DNA of 64,000 bases from Shewanella sp. AS1 (GTDB taxonomy: Bacteria; Pseudomonadota; Gammaproteobacteria; Enterobacterales; Shewanellaceae), in assembly GCF_021412565.1 (NCBI RefSeq), contig NZ_JAKCLJ010000001.1:186001-250000 (forward strand), written 5' to 3'. Shown piece after piece: positions 52,439 through 61,552 of this stretch. The stretch's first letter is position 1, and the number at the start of each line of letters is the position of its first letter. The position numbers and the translations under genes were made by a program. Under the pieces are notes generated by a model. That model worked only from the letters and a program-made list of their open reading frames with translations. It did no database searches and was not told where the DNA came from.

Positions 52439-53854
52439 GTGTCTAAGGTCTATGTAAAACAGGAAGACTCGCTGTCGATAAAGTTCACCCATCAGATGGA
52501 AGCGGGGGATCATCGACGCCTGGATCTTTACTTCTTATTGCCGACTGAGATGGGGATTAATCCTCAGAGTCTCGACGAGGAGGAGTATTACTACTCTGCC
52601 ACAGTGGGGCGACGCTCCTACTATTCGGCGGGTCTGCACTTGCCTTTGGTGCAGGGACGTTTCGTCAGCCAGAATAAGCGCACGGTCGAGGAGTTTAGGC
52701 TCTATCTGAACCTGTTTGCCTACCAGTTTGCGGTTGCGATTGAAACCGACAGTAAAGAGCTGGCACAGATAGATGATGTCGAGCGCTTTTATACCGCCTT
52801 AAAAGAGCTGAGCGAGATAGTGGCTCAACTGCTGAAGAAGTTTCGCCGTAACGAACCCAGCGAGCCCAATTGGAAACACTATTTCGAGAACTCTGATAAC
52901 TACCTCTCCTGGTTCTGTGAGCAGAGGTTACTCAAGCTCATGTCCCATGCCCCCAGAAGCAGCGATTACAGCCATGTACTCGACGAAGTGCTGGAGTTAT
53001 GCCGCCGTGAGCGCAGCTACCGAGAGTCGAAAGATTATAACTCGTCGCAAACCAAGGATGACCCAAACCGTATCTCCAACAAGATGTTGCTCTTGCGCCG
53101 CCTGATCCAGCAAGGGGTTGTGCTCAAAGAGGAGCTTAAACCCCTGGGCGTCGGCCTTAAAAAGCTGACCACAGGATTTGCCACTGGCTTAGTGATGTTG
53201 GTGGTATCGGCGCTCATTATTAAGGCCCAGGGGGTTTTTAGTGGTTTGACGCTCTCCCTATTACTGACCTTAGGGGTGATCTATGGCTTTCGTGAGATCT
53301 TTAAAGACGATATTCGCAACGCTATGTGGCGGGTGATCCAGAAAGGGCGCCCCCGCTGGAGCCGCATCTTGAGGGATACCACTAGTCAGGCCATTATCGG
53401 CAGGCAGCTAGTGTGGATTGATTATGTAAAGCGTAAAGATCTGCCGGATGAGATCAACGAGATCCTGAACCGTCGCCACAGTCAGAATAAGGTCGATGCC
53501 GACATTTTGCATTATGGGATCAACTCGAGAATCTCTCACAAAGGATTTTTGGCGGGCTACACCACAATTCAGGAGCAGGTGAACTTCAGCCTAGCGCCTT
53601 TTGTGCGTTACCTTGAGCGGGGACGGGACAAAATTTATAAGGAGTCAGAGGGTAAGATCAGCAGTGAATCGGTCGAGCGGCGCTACCAGATTAACCTGAT
53701 CCTCATGCTCCATGAGGGGCGTAATCCACCGGAATTTGCCCGCCATAAGATCACCATAAATCGCTCGGGTATCGTCGAGGTGACCGAGAGCAAGCTGCCC
53801 GAGGGCGTAAGGGGCATAGCCATAGACTGGGAAAACACTGAGGCACTACCTTAA
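52439..53854 (+). CDS. Unknown protein with central two-segment membrane region
   Basis: A 471-residue protein starting at GTG with GAGGT before it. Residues 1-245 are soluble, with long charged helices (ELSEIVAQLLKKFRRNEP). Residues about 247-285 form two hydrophobic segments (GLVMLVVSALIIK and LTLSLLLTLGVIYGF). The C-terminal part is again soluble and basic in places (VIQKGRPRWSRILRD). No family is recognised. It lies 71 bases after the second ToxS-like gene on the same strand and could be part of that transcript. A terminator follows. Confidence 0.6.
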   Translation: MSKVYVKQEDSLSIKFTHQMEAGDHRRLDLYFLLPTEMGINPQSLDEEEYYYSATVGRRSYYSAGLHLPLVQGRFVSQNKRTVEEFRLYLNLFAYQFAVAIETDSKELAQIDDVERFYTALKELSEIVAQLLKKFRRNEPSEPNWKHYFENSDNYLSWFCEQRLLKLMSHAPRSSDYSHVLDEVLELCRRERSYRESKDYNSSQTKDDPNRISNKMLLLRRLIQQGVVLKEELKPLGVGLKKLTTGFATGLVMLVVSALIIKAQGVFSGLTLSLLLTLGVIYGFREIFKDDIRNAMWRVIQKGRPRWSRILRDTTSQAIIGRQLVWIDYVKRKDLPDEINEILNRRHSQNKVDADILHYGINSRISHKGFLAGYTTIQEQVNFSLAPFVRYLERGRDKIYKESEGKISSESVERRYQINLILMLHEGRNPPEFARHKITINRSGIVEVTESKLPEGVRGIAIDWENTEALP

Positions 53855-53905
53855 GCACCTTTCAGCAGTAGGCTCAGGCTGTGTTTAGCAAGCAAGATTA
53901 AAAAT

Positions 53906-53940
53906 GATAAAAGGGCACAGAGGTGCCCTTTATCTTTTTT
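53906..53940 (+). terminator. Terminator after the unknown membrane gene
   Basis: GATAAAAGGGCAC, an AGAG loop and GTGCCCTTTATC form a long stem with one bulge, followed by a T-run. It also separates this gene from the convergent sensor gene. Confidence 0.8.
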
Positions 53941-53949
53941 GATGTCAGC

Positions 53950-56181
53950 CTAGTGGTCGTTTTTATCCGCCGGAGGGCGGGTATAAGCCTGACAGATATT
54001 CTGCTCGCCTATCTGTTTGGCGCGCTTTAGGGCCACTTCGGCATTGCTGAGGAACTGCTCTAGGCTCTGCTGCTCCTGATAGCTGGCGATTCCCATGCAA
54101 ATCCCTGCGCCTAAGCCTATCTCATTAAGACTATTAAGCTGCTTCTGGGCAAACAGATGAGCATCATCCGAGTGGGTATTTGGCATGATGATAATCAACT
54201 TGCCTAACTGCCAGTGTGACATCTGATAGGCCTGGGGCAGGGATTTTAGAATATGGATCTCCACCTCACGCTGACGATTCTCCAGTTGACCTATATCGCT
54301 CATATGGCTGAGCATCCCCTCTGCGGTAATGTCCATTACTAACAGGCTGGAGTGAGCCCGGCTGGTGTCATCCAGGGTGTGGAAATAATCTTTAAGATCT
54401 CCAAGGTTAACTAAGATGGTGCTTCTGTGGGGCAGCAGTTCGCGTCTCTCCAACTGAGGTAATTGGCGCGGCGCTATCTCAAGCGTACAGACGATATACT
54501 CTATTTCACCGGCCTGATCCAGATGGCCTTTTAGGGTGGCCTGCAGGCAGCTGCTCTGATGGTTTTCGGGATAACAAAGCAGCTGGCCTTTCCAGGTACC
54601 CTGTAGCAGAACCTGCTGGGTGATGCGTGGCCACTGCTCATCGAGATCATTGTTCAGCAGCTGAATCAGGTTCTGTTTGTCTATGTTATGCAGAGAAAAC
54701 ATCTTCATAAACTCGTCGTTGGCCAGCTCAAGGGAGCCGTTGGCCTGCAGCAGAGCACAGGGGACGGCACAATCATTAAGGAGCTGATTGAGGTTAGCCT
54801 GTTTCTGGCTCTGCTTTAATTGGGTGATATCTTCGAAGGTCACCACCAGATAACTGCCTTTCGCGTTGCGGCGCTTGGCACGACTGATAGTCACCGCCAG
54901 CGTACAGCCGTAAAGCTCCTCAAAATCCAGTACGCTATCCCACTTTTTCTCGCTTTCCAGCTGGGTCAGTATGGCCTGGAACTCCTCATCCTCCATCTGC
55001 AGGATACGCTGCAAATTGCGATCGGAGAGTTCGCCCAGAGGCATATCGAGTAGCTGTGCGGCCTTCTTATTGGCTGTGACCACACGATTGTTTTCGTTGA
55101 CTATGATGCAGCCGATATCCAGATTAAACAGTCGGCTGGCTAATTCGATACTGAACAAGCGCGAACCCTGACCGATACGGTAAGCATGGCCGAGTAGGAT
55201 CAGCATCACACCTAACAGGGCCTGGATCAGGGCACCGGCGATCAGAATATTGCGCCAGTCAGAAAACTTTTCCTTTATATCGCTGTTGTGAATATAGGAG
55301 GCCAGATAATACTCACGGCGGGTCTCATTTTGAGTCGTCAGCTCTATTTTCAGGTAAACAAAGGTCGCATCGTCCCCATGAAATTGTCCGAAATTACTGT
55401 TGGCCATCTTGCGCCAGAGGGCGGGATAGGACTGGCGTAGACTGCCGCCTATGACCTCAGGGATCCGATTTATGTGTTGTCTATCCAGTCCGGAATAGAC
55501 CACGCCCTGGGTATCGAGCATTATGATGGCTGAATTGATGCTGGAATATCCCGGTTTAATGCTTTTTAGCATGCGGCTCATCGACTGGTAGGTGACCAGA
55601 TAGCCGCGTATGGTCTGATCCGGGTTTTCCAGCCAGGTGAGCTGATACATATAGGGGTCGATTTTGCCGTCGATCTGGGTCAGCTCCATAGGTGAGGTAT
55701 AGATCTCTGTCCCTCCCATGCTGCGGGAGCCATTGAGCAAAGAGGCGGGCAGGGATTCACTGTTAAAGTAGTTGGCGCTGGCAAATTTAAACTTCCCTTG
55801 GGCATCGAACAGGGCGATATCTAACAGCTCAGGGTTATTGTTTGTCATCACCTGCCAGTTATGTTGCAGCTCTTTCTGACGCTCCTGGCTGGGAATGGTC
55901 TGGTAACGTTTCAGCAGCTCTGAACTGGCGATCATCTGAGTTCGAAATTGCTGAAAAGAGACCCGGTCTGCCAACAGTGTGCCGACGGTTTGTAATTCGC
56001 TGTATCGTTGGGCCGCCCACTCTTCCTGCAGACGGCGCTCACCTAAGGTGATGATCACATTGGTTAGCAAGATCATGCAGATGAGCAAAATAAGGATTTG
56101 AGTCGTTACGGAAAATATACGATGTGTTGACCAGTGAAGTCCTTGACCCTCGATCAGTAGTGGCGTTTTTTGCGTCAGCAT
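53950..56181 (-). CDS. Membrane PAS sensor with degenerate GGDEF domain
   Basis: A 743-residue protein: a membrane segment near residues 26-46 (ILILLICMILLTNVIITLG), a large periplasmic sensor domain (about 50-310), a second membrane segment near 315 (LIAGALIQALLGVMLILLG), a PAS domain (LDIGCIIVNENNRVVTANKKAAQLLD through VVTFEDITQLKQSQ), a second PAS-like domain and a C-terminal GGDEF-like fold. The signature loop is replaced by SHWQLGKLIIIMP, and the end NAEVALKRAKQIGEQN matches the usual AD-x-ALYxAK region. It is therefore unlikely to make c-di-GMP and may be a receptor or output domain. It stands alone. Stimulus unknown. Confidence 0.75.
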   Translation of the reverse strand: MLTQKTPLLIEGQGLHWSTHRIFSVTTQILILLICMILLTNVIITLGERRLQEEWAAQRYSELQTVGTLLADRVSFQQFRTQMIASSELLKRYQTIPSQERQKELQHNWQVMTNNNPELLDIALFDAQGKFKFASANYFNSESLPASLLNGSRSMGGTEIYTSPMELTQIDGKIDPYMYQLTWLENPDQTIRGYLVTYQSMSRMLKSIKPGYSSINSAIIMLDTQGVVYSGLDRQHINRIPEVIGGSLRQSYPALWRKMANSNFGQFHGDDATFVYLKIELTTQNETRREYYLASYIHNSDIKEKFSDWRNILIAGALIQALLGVMLILLGHAYRIGQGSRLFSIELASRLFNLDIGCIIVNENNRVVTANKKAAQLLDMPLGELSDRNLQRILQMEDEEFQAILTQLESEKKWDSVLDFEELYGCTLAVTISRAKRRNAKGSYLVVTFEDITQLKQSQKQANLNQLLNDCAVPCALLQANGSLELANDEFMKMFSLHNIDKQNLIQLLNNDLDEQWPRITQQVLLQGTWKGQLLCYPENHQSSCLQATLKGHLDQAGEIEYIVCTLEIAPRQLPQLERRELLPHRSTILVNLGDLKDYFHTLDDTSRAHSSLLVMDITAEGMLSHMSDIGQLENRQREVEIHILKSLPQAYQMSHWQLGKLIIIMPNTHSDDAHLFAQKQLNSLNEIGLGAGICMGIASYQEQQSLEQFLSNAEVALKRAKQIGEQNICQAYTRPPADKNDH

Positions 56182-56255
56182 TAAGAGATAATATTCCGAA
56201 TGATTTTGTGGCTATATTAACATGATTTGAACGCCTTAGGATAATGACTAAGGCC

Positions 56256-56858
56256 TTAACCTACAATGTCAAGATAACGATGTTTAAACTCGGCATTGGC
56301 CTGCTCAGCTATCTGTTTACAGCGATGAATATCGACTCCTTCGAGCCCCTCGATCGCCGAGACTTGAACCTGGTCGATATACTGGGGAGCCAGTTTGATA
56401 AAGTCATTGACCGCCTCGAAAGCGCTTTTGAGTTTGGGGCGGCAGTGCTGAAGATAGGCCGCTTCGGTATCGGCATTAAGTGAGATAGACAGGGCATCCA
56501 CCACACCTGCAAGCTCAGGCAAAATATTGCGGCGATGAAACAGATTGCCCAGGCCATCTGTGTTGACCCTGACCTTGCCGCCGCGGACTTTAATCTCCCT
56601 TGCCACTTGCAGCAAGGTCGCCAGATTTAGTGTGGGTTCGCCATAACCACAAAACACATATTCATCGAACTGGCTGACATCACCGAGCAGTGCAATCACA
56701 TCAATGGCCGAGGGTTGTTTATCCAGCGCCAACTGATACTGATGCACCTGTTTACTGCCATTATGCTTGGGGCAGAATTGGCAGCGCAGGGTGCAGCGCC
56801 CGGTAATATTGAGATAGCGGCTATTGCGGATATCGTAGACGAGTGTGGATTGAGTCAT
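56256..56858 (-). CDS. TatD-linked-type radical SAM protein
   Basis: A 200-residue radical SAM protein. RCTLRCQFC supplies the CxxxCxxC cluster cysteines that bind the [4Fe-4S] and SAM. YVFCGYGEPTLNL, RVNTDGLGNLF, and DALSISLNADTEAAYLQHCRP fit the small radical SAM family often linked to TatD nucleases. Its substrate is unknown. Length is short, as expected for the family. It is single, next to the sensor gene and the RND operon. Confidence 0.75.
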   Translation of the reverse strand: MTQSTLVYDIRNSRYLNITGRCTLRCQFCPKHNGSKQVHQYQLALDKQPSAIDVIALLGDVSQFDEYVFCGYGEPTLNLATLLQVAREIKVRGGKVRVNTDGLGNLFHRRNILPELAGVVDALSISLNADTEAAYLQHCRPKLKSAFEAVNDFIKLAPQYIDQVQVSAIEGLEGVDIHRCKQIAEQANAEFKHRYLDIVG

Positions 56859-56927
56859 AGGCCTGATACGTCATTGGCGAAAGTAACAGTCTAGCGACTC
56901 TTGCTAATATAAAATGTTGATTGGATC

Positions 56928-56954
56928 AAAAAAGGGAGGCAAACCTCCCTTTTA
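56928..56954 (-). terminator. Terminator of the RND operon
   Basis: AAAAGGGAGG, a CAAA loop and CCTCCCTTTT form a hairpin; on the minus strand a T-run follows it, just after the permease stop. Confidence 0.8.
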
Positions 56955-56971
56955 GCTAAGCCTGCTGGCTT

Positions 56972-59900
56972 TTATACAGATGTCTGCTGACGTTTTTTCG
57001 GTTGCCACCACCAGTGGAACAGACGACTCGCGCTACTGCGAACATCATCCAGAATAATGTAGAGCACAGGCACCAAGATCAGGGTGACCACAGTGGAGAA
57101 CAAGATACCGAAAGCCAGTGAGGTTGCCATTGGTATCACGATCTGCGCCTGCAGGCTGGTCTCCATAATAATGGGGACTAAGCCCACAAAGGTGGTCATA
57201 GAGGTGAGCATAATCGCCCTGAAGCGATAACAGCCAGCATCAATAGTCGCTTCTACCAGCCCTAATCCCTGGTCTCTGGCGCGGTTGACAAAGTCCACCA
57301 GAATCAGGGAGTCATTCACCACTACGCCAGCGAGCGCCACGATACCACAGAGGCTGAGGACGCTCATCGAGAGTCCCAAAATAAAGTGACCGAACAGGGC
57401 GCCGATAATGCCAAAGGGGATCACCGACATGATAATAAAGGGTTGGCTATAGGATTTCAGCGGGATAGCCATCAAGGCATAGATGGTGAACATGGCGAAG
57501 AAAAATCCTTGCAGCAAACCTATCATGGCGCTTTGTTCATCGGCACTGCCACCATCGAGTGAGCTGGAAATATGGGGATACTTGGCCTGCAGATGGGGGA
57601 GGAAATCTTGTTGGATTTCGCCAACTACTTTAGACGGTTCCACGATATTCTTGTTGGCACTGGCGACGATAGTGATGGCGCGGCGTCCATCGACACGAGT
57701 AATGGAGGAGTAGGAATTACCCATCTCGATCTTAGCGACGCTAGAGAAAGGCACCTGGATCCCCTGCGGTGTGCGGATCATCATATTTTCAAGATTGCCT
57801 ACTGTGCGGCGCTGTTCCAAGGGATAGCGTACCATCACCTTGATTTCCTCTTTATTACGTAAGATACGCTGAGCCTCAAAACCATAGAAACCGTAACGAA
57901 CCTGACTGGCAAGATCTGACAGGGTTAAGCCTAAGGCCTCGGCTTCGGGTTTGATCGCCAGACGGATCTCATGGCTGCCCGATGTGTAGTTATCCGAGAT
58001 ATCGTAAACCCCTTTATAGGTGCCTAGCTTATGTTTGAGTTCGTTGGCGGCCTGAGAGAGTTGCTCCAGATCGGTCGAAGTTAACCTAAAGGAAATATCA
58101 CCGCCGGCGTCATTCGTTGTGGCGTTGATATTCAGTCTTTTTACTGAGATCAGCTCTGGCAGGGTTGCGCGCCAGGCGTCTGCTATGCTGACCCCATCTA
58201 TCGCTCGAGTTTCCGCTTTGGTTAATTCGGCGAAGATAAAGGCCGAGGTGCGTGAACTCATGTTGATAAAGCTATGCCGTACTACAGGGTAGCCGTATTT
58301 TTTCTCCATCTCAGCGTCCATGACATAGAGGGCATCTTCGATCTCCTTCACTACCTTGAGGGTATTGGCCTCTGAGCTACCGGCATCCATATCCAGATGA
58401 ACCTGAATAAAGTCAGAGGGAATATCGGGGAAGAAGATCCAGCGGACGGTTCCACTGGCCACTAAGGCAACGGACAAAATAAGCACGCCCAAAAAGGTCG
58501 CCACCACATTGTATCTATGCTTGATACAGCGTTCGATAAATCTGCGGTAGCTGTGATGAATAAAATGCTGCACCTTGTTGTTCAATGCGGTTTTAAAACG
58601 CACGAATGGATTGGGGTTGGCACTGGGCTGTTTGTGTTTAACATGAGCCAAGTGGGCAGGCAGAATAAGTTTGGATTCGACCAGAGAGAAGGCCAAGCAA
58701 AGGATCACCACCATGCCGATGGATTTCCAGATGATCGCCATAGGCCCTGAAACCATTAACATGGGAATAAAAGCTGCAATAGTGGTCAGAACCCCAAAGG
58801 TCGCGGGCATGGCCACTTTTTGTGCCCCTTTAATCACATTGTCGATAGAGTGACCATGACGCTCAATCTCGGTATAGGCACTCTCGCCTATGACAATGGC
58901 ATCGTCCACCACTATCCCCAGCACTAGGATAAAGGCGAACAGAGTCAACATGTTGATCGACAGTGCAAAGGGTTCGAAGGGCATAAGGAACATGGCGCCG
59001 AGGAAACAGACGGGTAATCCCATCATCACCCAGAATGCCAGACGCAGGTCGAGGAAGAGTGCCAAGATGATAAACACCAGCAGGGCGCCGTAAAACATGT
59101 TAGATAACATCATGTTGAGACGACCCTTGAGGTAGTGGGTCAGGTCGCCCCAAGTATCCAGTTTTACATCGGCTGGCAGGGTAGCTCGGCGCTGTTCTAC
59201 ATAGGCTTTGACCTGTGAAGAGATAGCCAGAGCATTTTGTTTATCAACGCTTAATACTTCGATGATGGCAGCAGGTTTTCCATCGAAACGGGTATAGTCT
59301 AAACGCTCCTCGAAACCATCACGAATAGTGGCGACTTGGGGCAGCATGATGCGGCTACCATCGGGACGAGTGCTGACAACTATCTGCGCAAAATCATCAT
59401 GGGTGTAAGCCAGTCCCTTGGTGCGCAGTAATATATCGCCATCTTTGGCACGTATCGAGCCGCCGGGAAGATCGATAGAAGAGCTGCGTACCGCCTGGGC
59501 GACCTGAGCAAAACTGAGCCCATATTCGCGCAGTTTATCTTCCGACAGTTCGATACTGATCTCATAATCCAACACGCCGCCCACAGTTGCGCGAGTGACA
59601 GCAGGCAGGTTAGTGATCTCCTCACGTATATTTTTAGCCAGTTCTTTCATCTCATGAAGGTCCATATCGCCATAGAGCGAGACCCAAACAACACTATTTT
59701 CCGGCTTAACGAGATAGATGTTAGGTTTTTCGATATTATCAGGGAAGGTGGCGATTGCATCGATTCTTAATTTGGCTTCGTCAAGGATCTCCTGGGCTTC
59801 GTAGCCATCCTCGACTTCTATGGTCACATTACCCATGCCCTCGCCAGCAACAGAGGTGACCTTCTTGATACCGTTGATATCTTGAATGGCTTCCTCAATC

Positions 59901-60109
59901 TTGATGTTAATCCCTTCTTCAATCTCTTGGGGGGCGGCGCCAGGGTAAGCCACAGAGATCTGCAGGTTATTAAATTCAAAAGAGGGAAACACCTCTTTAT
60001 TGATTGACAGAGTGCTAAACAGACCACCCGTAAGCAGGATGATCATCAACAGATTGGCTGCTACGCTGTTGCGGGCAAACCAGGAAATGATGCCTTTTCT
60101 GCTATCCAT
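56972..60109 (-). CDS. RND efflux permease
   Basis: This 1045-residue protein is a resistance-nodulation-division pump with 12 membrane segments and two large periplasmic loops. The N-terminal segment RNSVAANLLMIILLTGGLFS, the TM4 proton-relay pair in GIVVDDAIVIGE, and late segments such as LALAGVVVNDSLILVDFVN are typical. It should export drugs or other compounds using the proton gradient, with an adaptor and an outer-membrane channel. The start overlaps the stop of the adaptor gene (TAATG), so they are translated together. No outer-membrane factor gene is adjacent, so an unlinked TolC is expected. Confidence 0.92.
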   Translation of the reverse strand: MDSRKGIISWFARNSVAANLLMIILLTGGLFSTLSINKEVFPSFEFNNLQISVAYPGAAPQEIEEGINIKIEEAIQDINGIKKVTSVAGEGMGNVTIEVEDGYEAQEILDEAKLRIDAIATFPDNIEKPNIYLVKPENSVVWVSLYGDMDLHEMKELAKNIREEITNLPAVTRATVGGVLDYEISIELSEDKLREYGLSFAQVAQAVRSSSIDLPGGSIRAKDGDILLRTKGLAYTHDDFAQIVVSTRPDGSRIMLPQVATIRDGFEERLDYTRFDGKPAAIIEVLSVDKQNALAISSQVKAYVEQRRATLPADVKLDTWGDLTHYLKGRLNMMLSNMFYGALLVFIILALFLDLRLAFWVMMGLPVCFLGAMFLMPFEPFALSINMLTLFAFILVLGIVVDDAIVIGESAYTEIERHGHSIDNVIKGAQKVAMPATFGVLTTIAAFIPMLMVSGPMAIIWKSIGMVVILCLAFSLVESKLILPAHLAHVKHKQPSANPNPFVRFKTALNNKVQHFIHHSYRRFIERCIKHRYNVVATFLGVLILSVALVASGTVRWIFFPDIPSDFIQVHLDMDAGSSEANTLKVVKEIEDALYVMDAEMEKKYGYPVVRHSFINMSSRTSAFIFAELTKAETRAIDGVSIADAWRATLPELISVKRLNINATTNDAGGDISFRLTSTDLEQLSQAANELKHKLGTYKGVYDISDNYTSGSHEIRLAIKPEAEALGLTLSDLASQVRYGFYGFEAQRILRNKEEIKVMVRYPLEQRRTVGNLENMMIRTPQGIQVPFSSVAKIEMGNSYSSITRVDGRRAITIVASANKNIVEPSKVVGEIQQDFLPHLQAKYPHISSSLDGGSADEQSAMIGLLQGFFFAMFTIYALMAIPLKSYSQPFIIMSVIPFGIIGALFGHFILGLSMSVLSLCGIVALAGVVVNDSLILVDFVNRARDQGLGLVEATIDAGCYRFRAIMLTSMTTFVGLVPIIMETSLQAQIVIPMATSLAFGILFSTVVTLILVPVLYIILDDVRSSASRLFHWWWQPKKRQQTSV

Positions 60110-61323
60110 TACTTCTCACCTGCTGCCGCGATGGCACTGCCCGTCACATCATCTTTGCGGTCGATATCTGAACTGTTTTCCTCACCAATGACCTTAACCA
60201 GCTGACCTGTGGCCATATTATTGATGTTAGTGATCGAGATGCGCTCACCCTCTTTCAGCCCACCCTTGATGTAGACGTTTTCAACATCGGAGCGCACTAT
60301 GTTTACTTGACGCATCTCTATGGTGTTGTCGTCTCTGACCACGGCAACGGTTCCCTTGCGCACTACATGGCGGGGCAGGGTAACTATGCCATCGACTGTG
60401 CGCCCCTTGATCACTGCGGTAACGAAGCTGCCATATTTGAGGGGCAACTGACCGGTTTTTTTATTTGCCCTTAGATAAGGGTCGCTGATCTCGGCGACCA
60501 GATAAACCATGCGGTTACCTTGGTCTATCACGCCTTCACTGCGTACTATCTGCCCCTTCCAGGTGACTGTGCGCTCGGCCAGTTCTGTACTTAGGGTCAC
60601 GTCAGTATCCGGATGATCGATCGACTCTAAATAGGCGAGTTCATTGTTGGCTATGGGCAGGCGGATCTCGGCGGTCTGAGTATCGTACAGTTCACCTAGG
60701 TTAGTGCCTATGGTGACATACTGCCCAAGATCCACAGATCTCGCCTTGATAATGCCATCGAAGGGGGCGCGGATAACAGTGCGCTCCAGATTACGCTGGG
60801 CTCTTGCCAGTGCCGCTTCGGCAAACTTAACGTTGGCCTCTTCCTGTTTGCGCTGCGGAATACGCAGGCCAAGATCCGGTGCCGGGCCATTCTGGTAATC
60901 TTCCCAATCTTTCTTGGCGACTTTGCCTAAGGCTACCTCTTCATCGAGCTTGGCTTTTGCCTGAGCTAATGTGGCCTGAGCCTGACTCAGATCGGCCTGA
61001 TAATCTGAAGGTTCTATCTGGGCTAAAGTATCGCCTTTCTTCACCATGCCACCGGCGACAAACTTGTCTGAAATCGACAATAAGCGTCCCTGAACTTCGG
61101 CGACCAGAATGGTCTTGTATTTAGGGGTGACGACACCGTAGGAGGGGAGATTGAGTGAGACTGTCTCCTGCTTGATATCGACCACATTCACTATGGGAAC
61201 CGGCACTTCCTCGGCTTTCTGTTCTGGTGCCTGCTTGGTGCTCATTAGCCCTCCGGCTAATCCAATAAAAATGACTACGATTAGTACGGGGGGAAGGACT
61301 CTGCGTAAAATTATTTTTATCAT
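60109..61323 (-). CDS. RND periplasmic adaptor (membrane fusion protein)
   Basis: A 404-residue protein with an N-terminal membrane anchor (VLPPVLIVVIFIGLAGGLM), a biotinyl-lipoyl-like half (VAEVQGRLLSISDKFVAGGMVKKGDTLAQIEPSDY), a helical hairpin (LSQAQATLAQAKAKLDEEVALGK) and the second lipoyl half with VIRAPFDGIIKARSVDLGQYV. This is the classic HlyD/AcrA order. It links the permease to an outer-membrane channel. First gene of the operon. Confidence 0.92.
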   Translation of the reverse strand: MIKIILRRVLPPVLIVVIFIGLAGGLMSTKQAPEQKAEEVPVPIVNVVDIKQETVSLNLPSYGVVTPKYKTILVAEVQGRLLSISDKFVAGGMVKKGDTLAQIEPSDYQADLSQAQATLAQAKAKLDEEVALGKVAKKDWEDYQNGPAPDLGLRIPQRKQEEANVKFAEAALARAQRNLERTVIRAPFDGIIKARSVDLGQYVTIGTNLGELYDTQTAEIRLPIANNELAYLESIDHPDTDVTLSTELAERTVTWKGQIVRSEGVIDQGNRMVYLVAEISDPYLRANKKTGQLPLKYGSFVTAVIKGRTVDGIVTLPRHVVRKGTVAVVRDDNTIEMRQVNIVRSDVENVYIKGGLKEGERISITNINNMATGQLVKVIGEENSSDIDRKDDVTGSAIAAAGEK

Positions 61324-61502
61324 CGACTTATACTGTGCCTATGGCGAAATTGCTTGGGTTATAAACTACCAGAGTCTGGCCTAGGGTCAAAAGGCTTTTT
61401 GTTAAAAGAATGTATATTTTTTAGGATTGTGAAATCAACTAACCTAGTGATAAGTAAAAGGTTATGCTAAGCCATGCCTGTGTCCTTGTAATATTTAGAC
61501 AT

Positions 61503-61529
61503 AAAAAAACGCCTTCTAAGAAGGCGTTT
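61503..61529 (-). terminator. Terminator of srmB
   Basis: AAACGCCTTCT and AGAAGGCGTTT are perfect arms with a minimal loop, preceded on the plus strand by an A-run that gives a T-run for minus-strand transcripts. Confidence 0.8.
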
Positions 61530-61552
61530 CTGATTTTGAGGGCCGCATAAAG

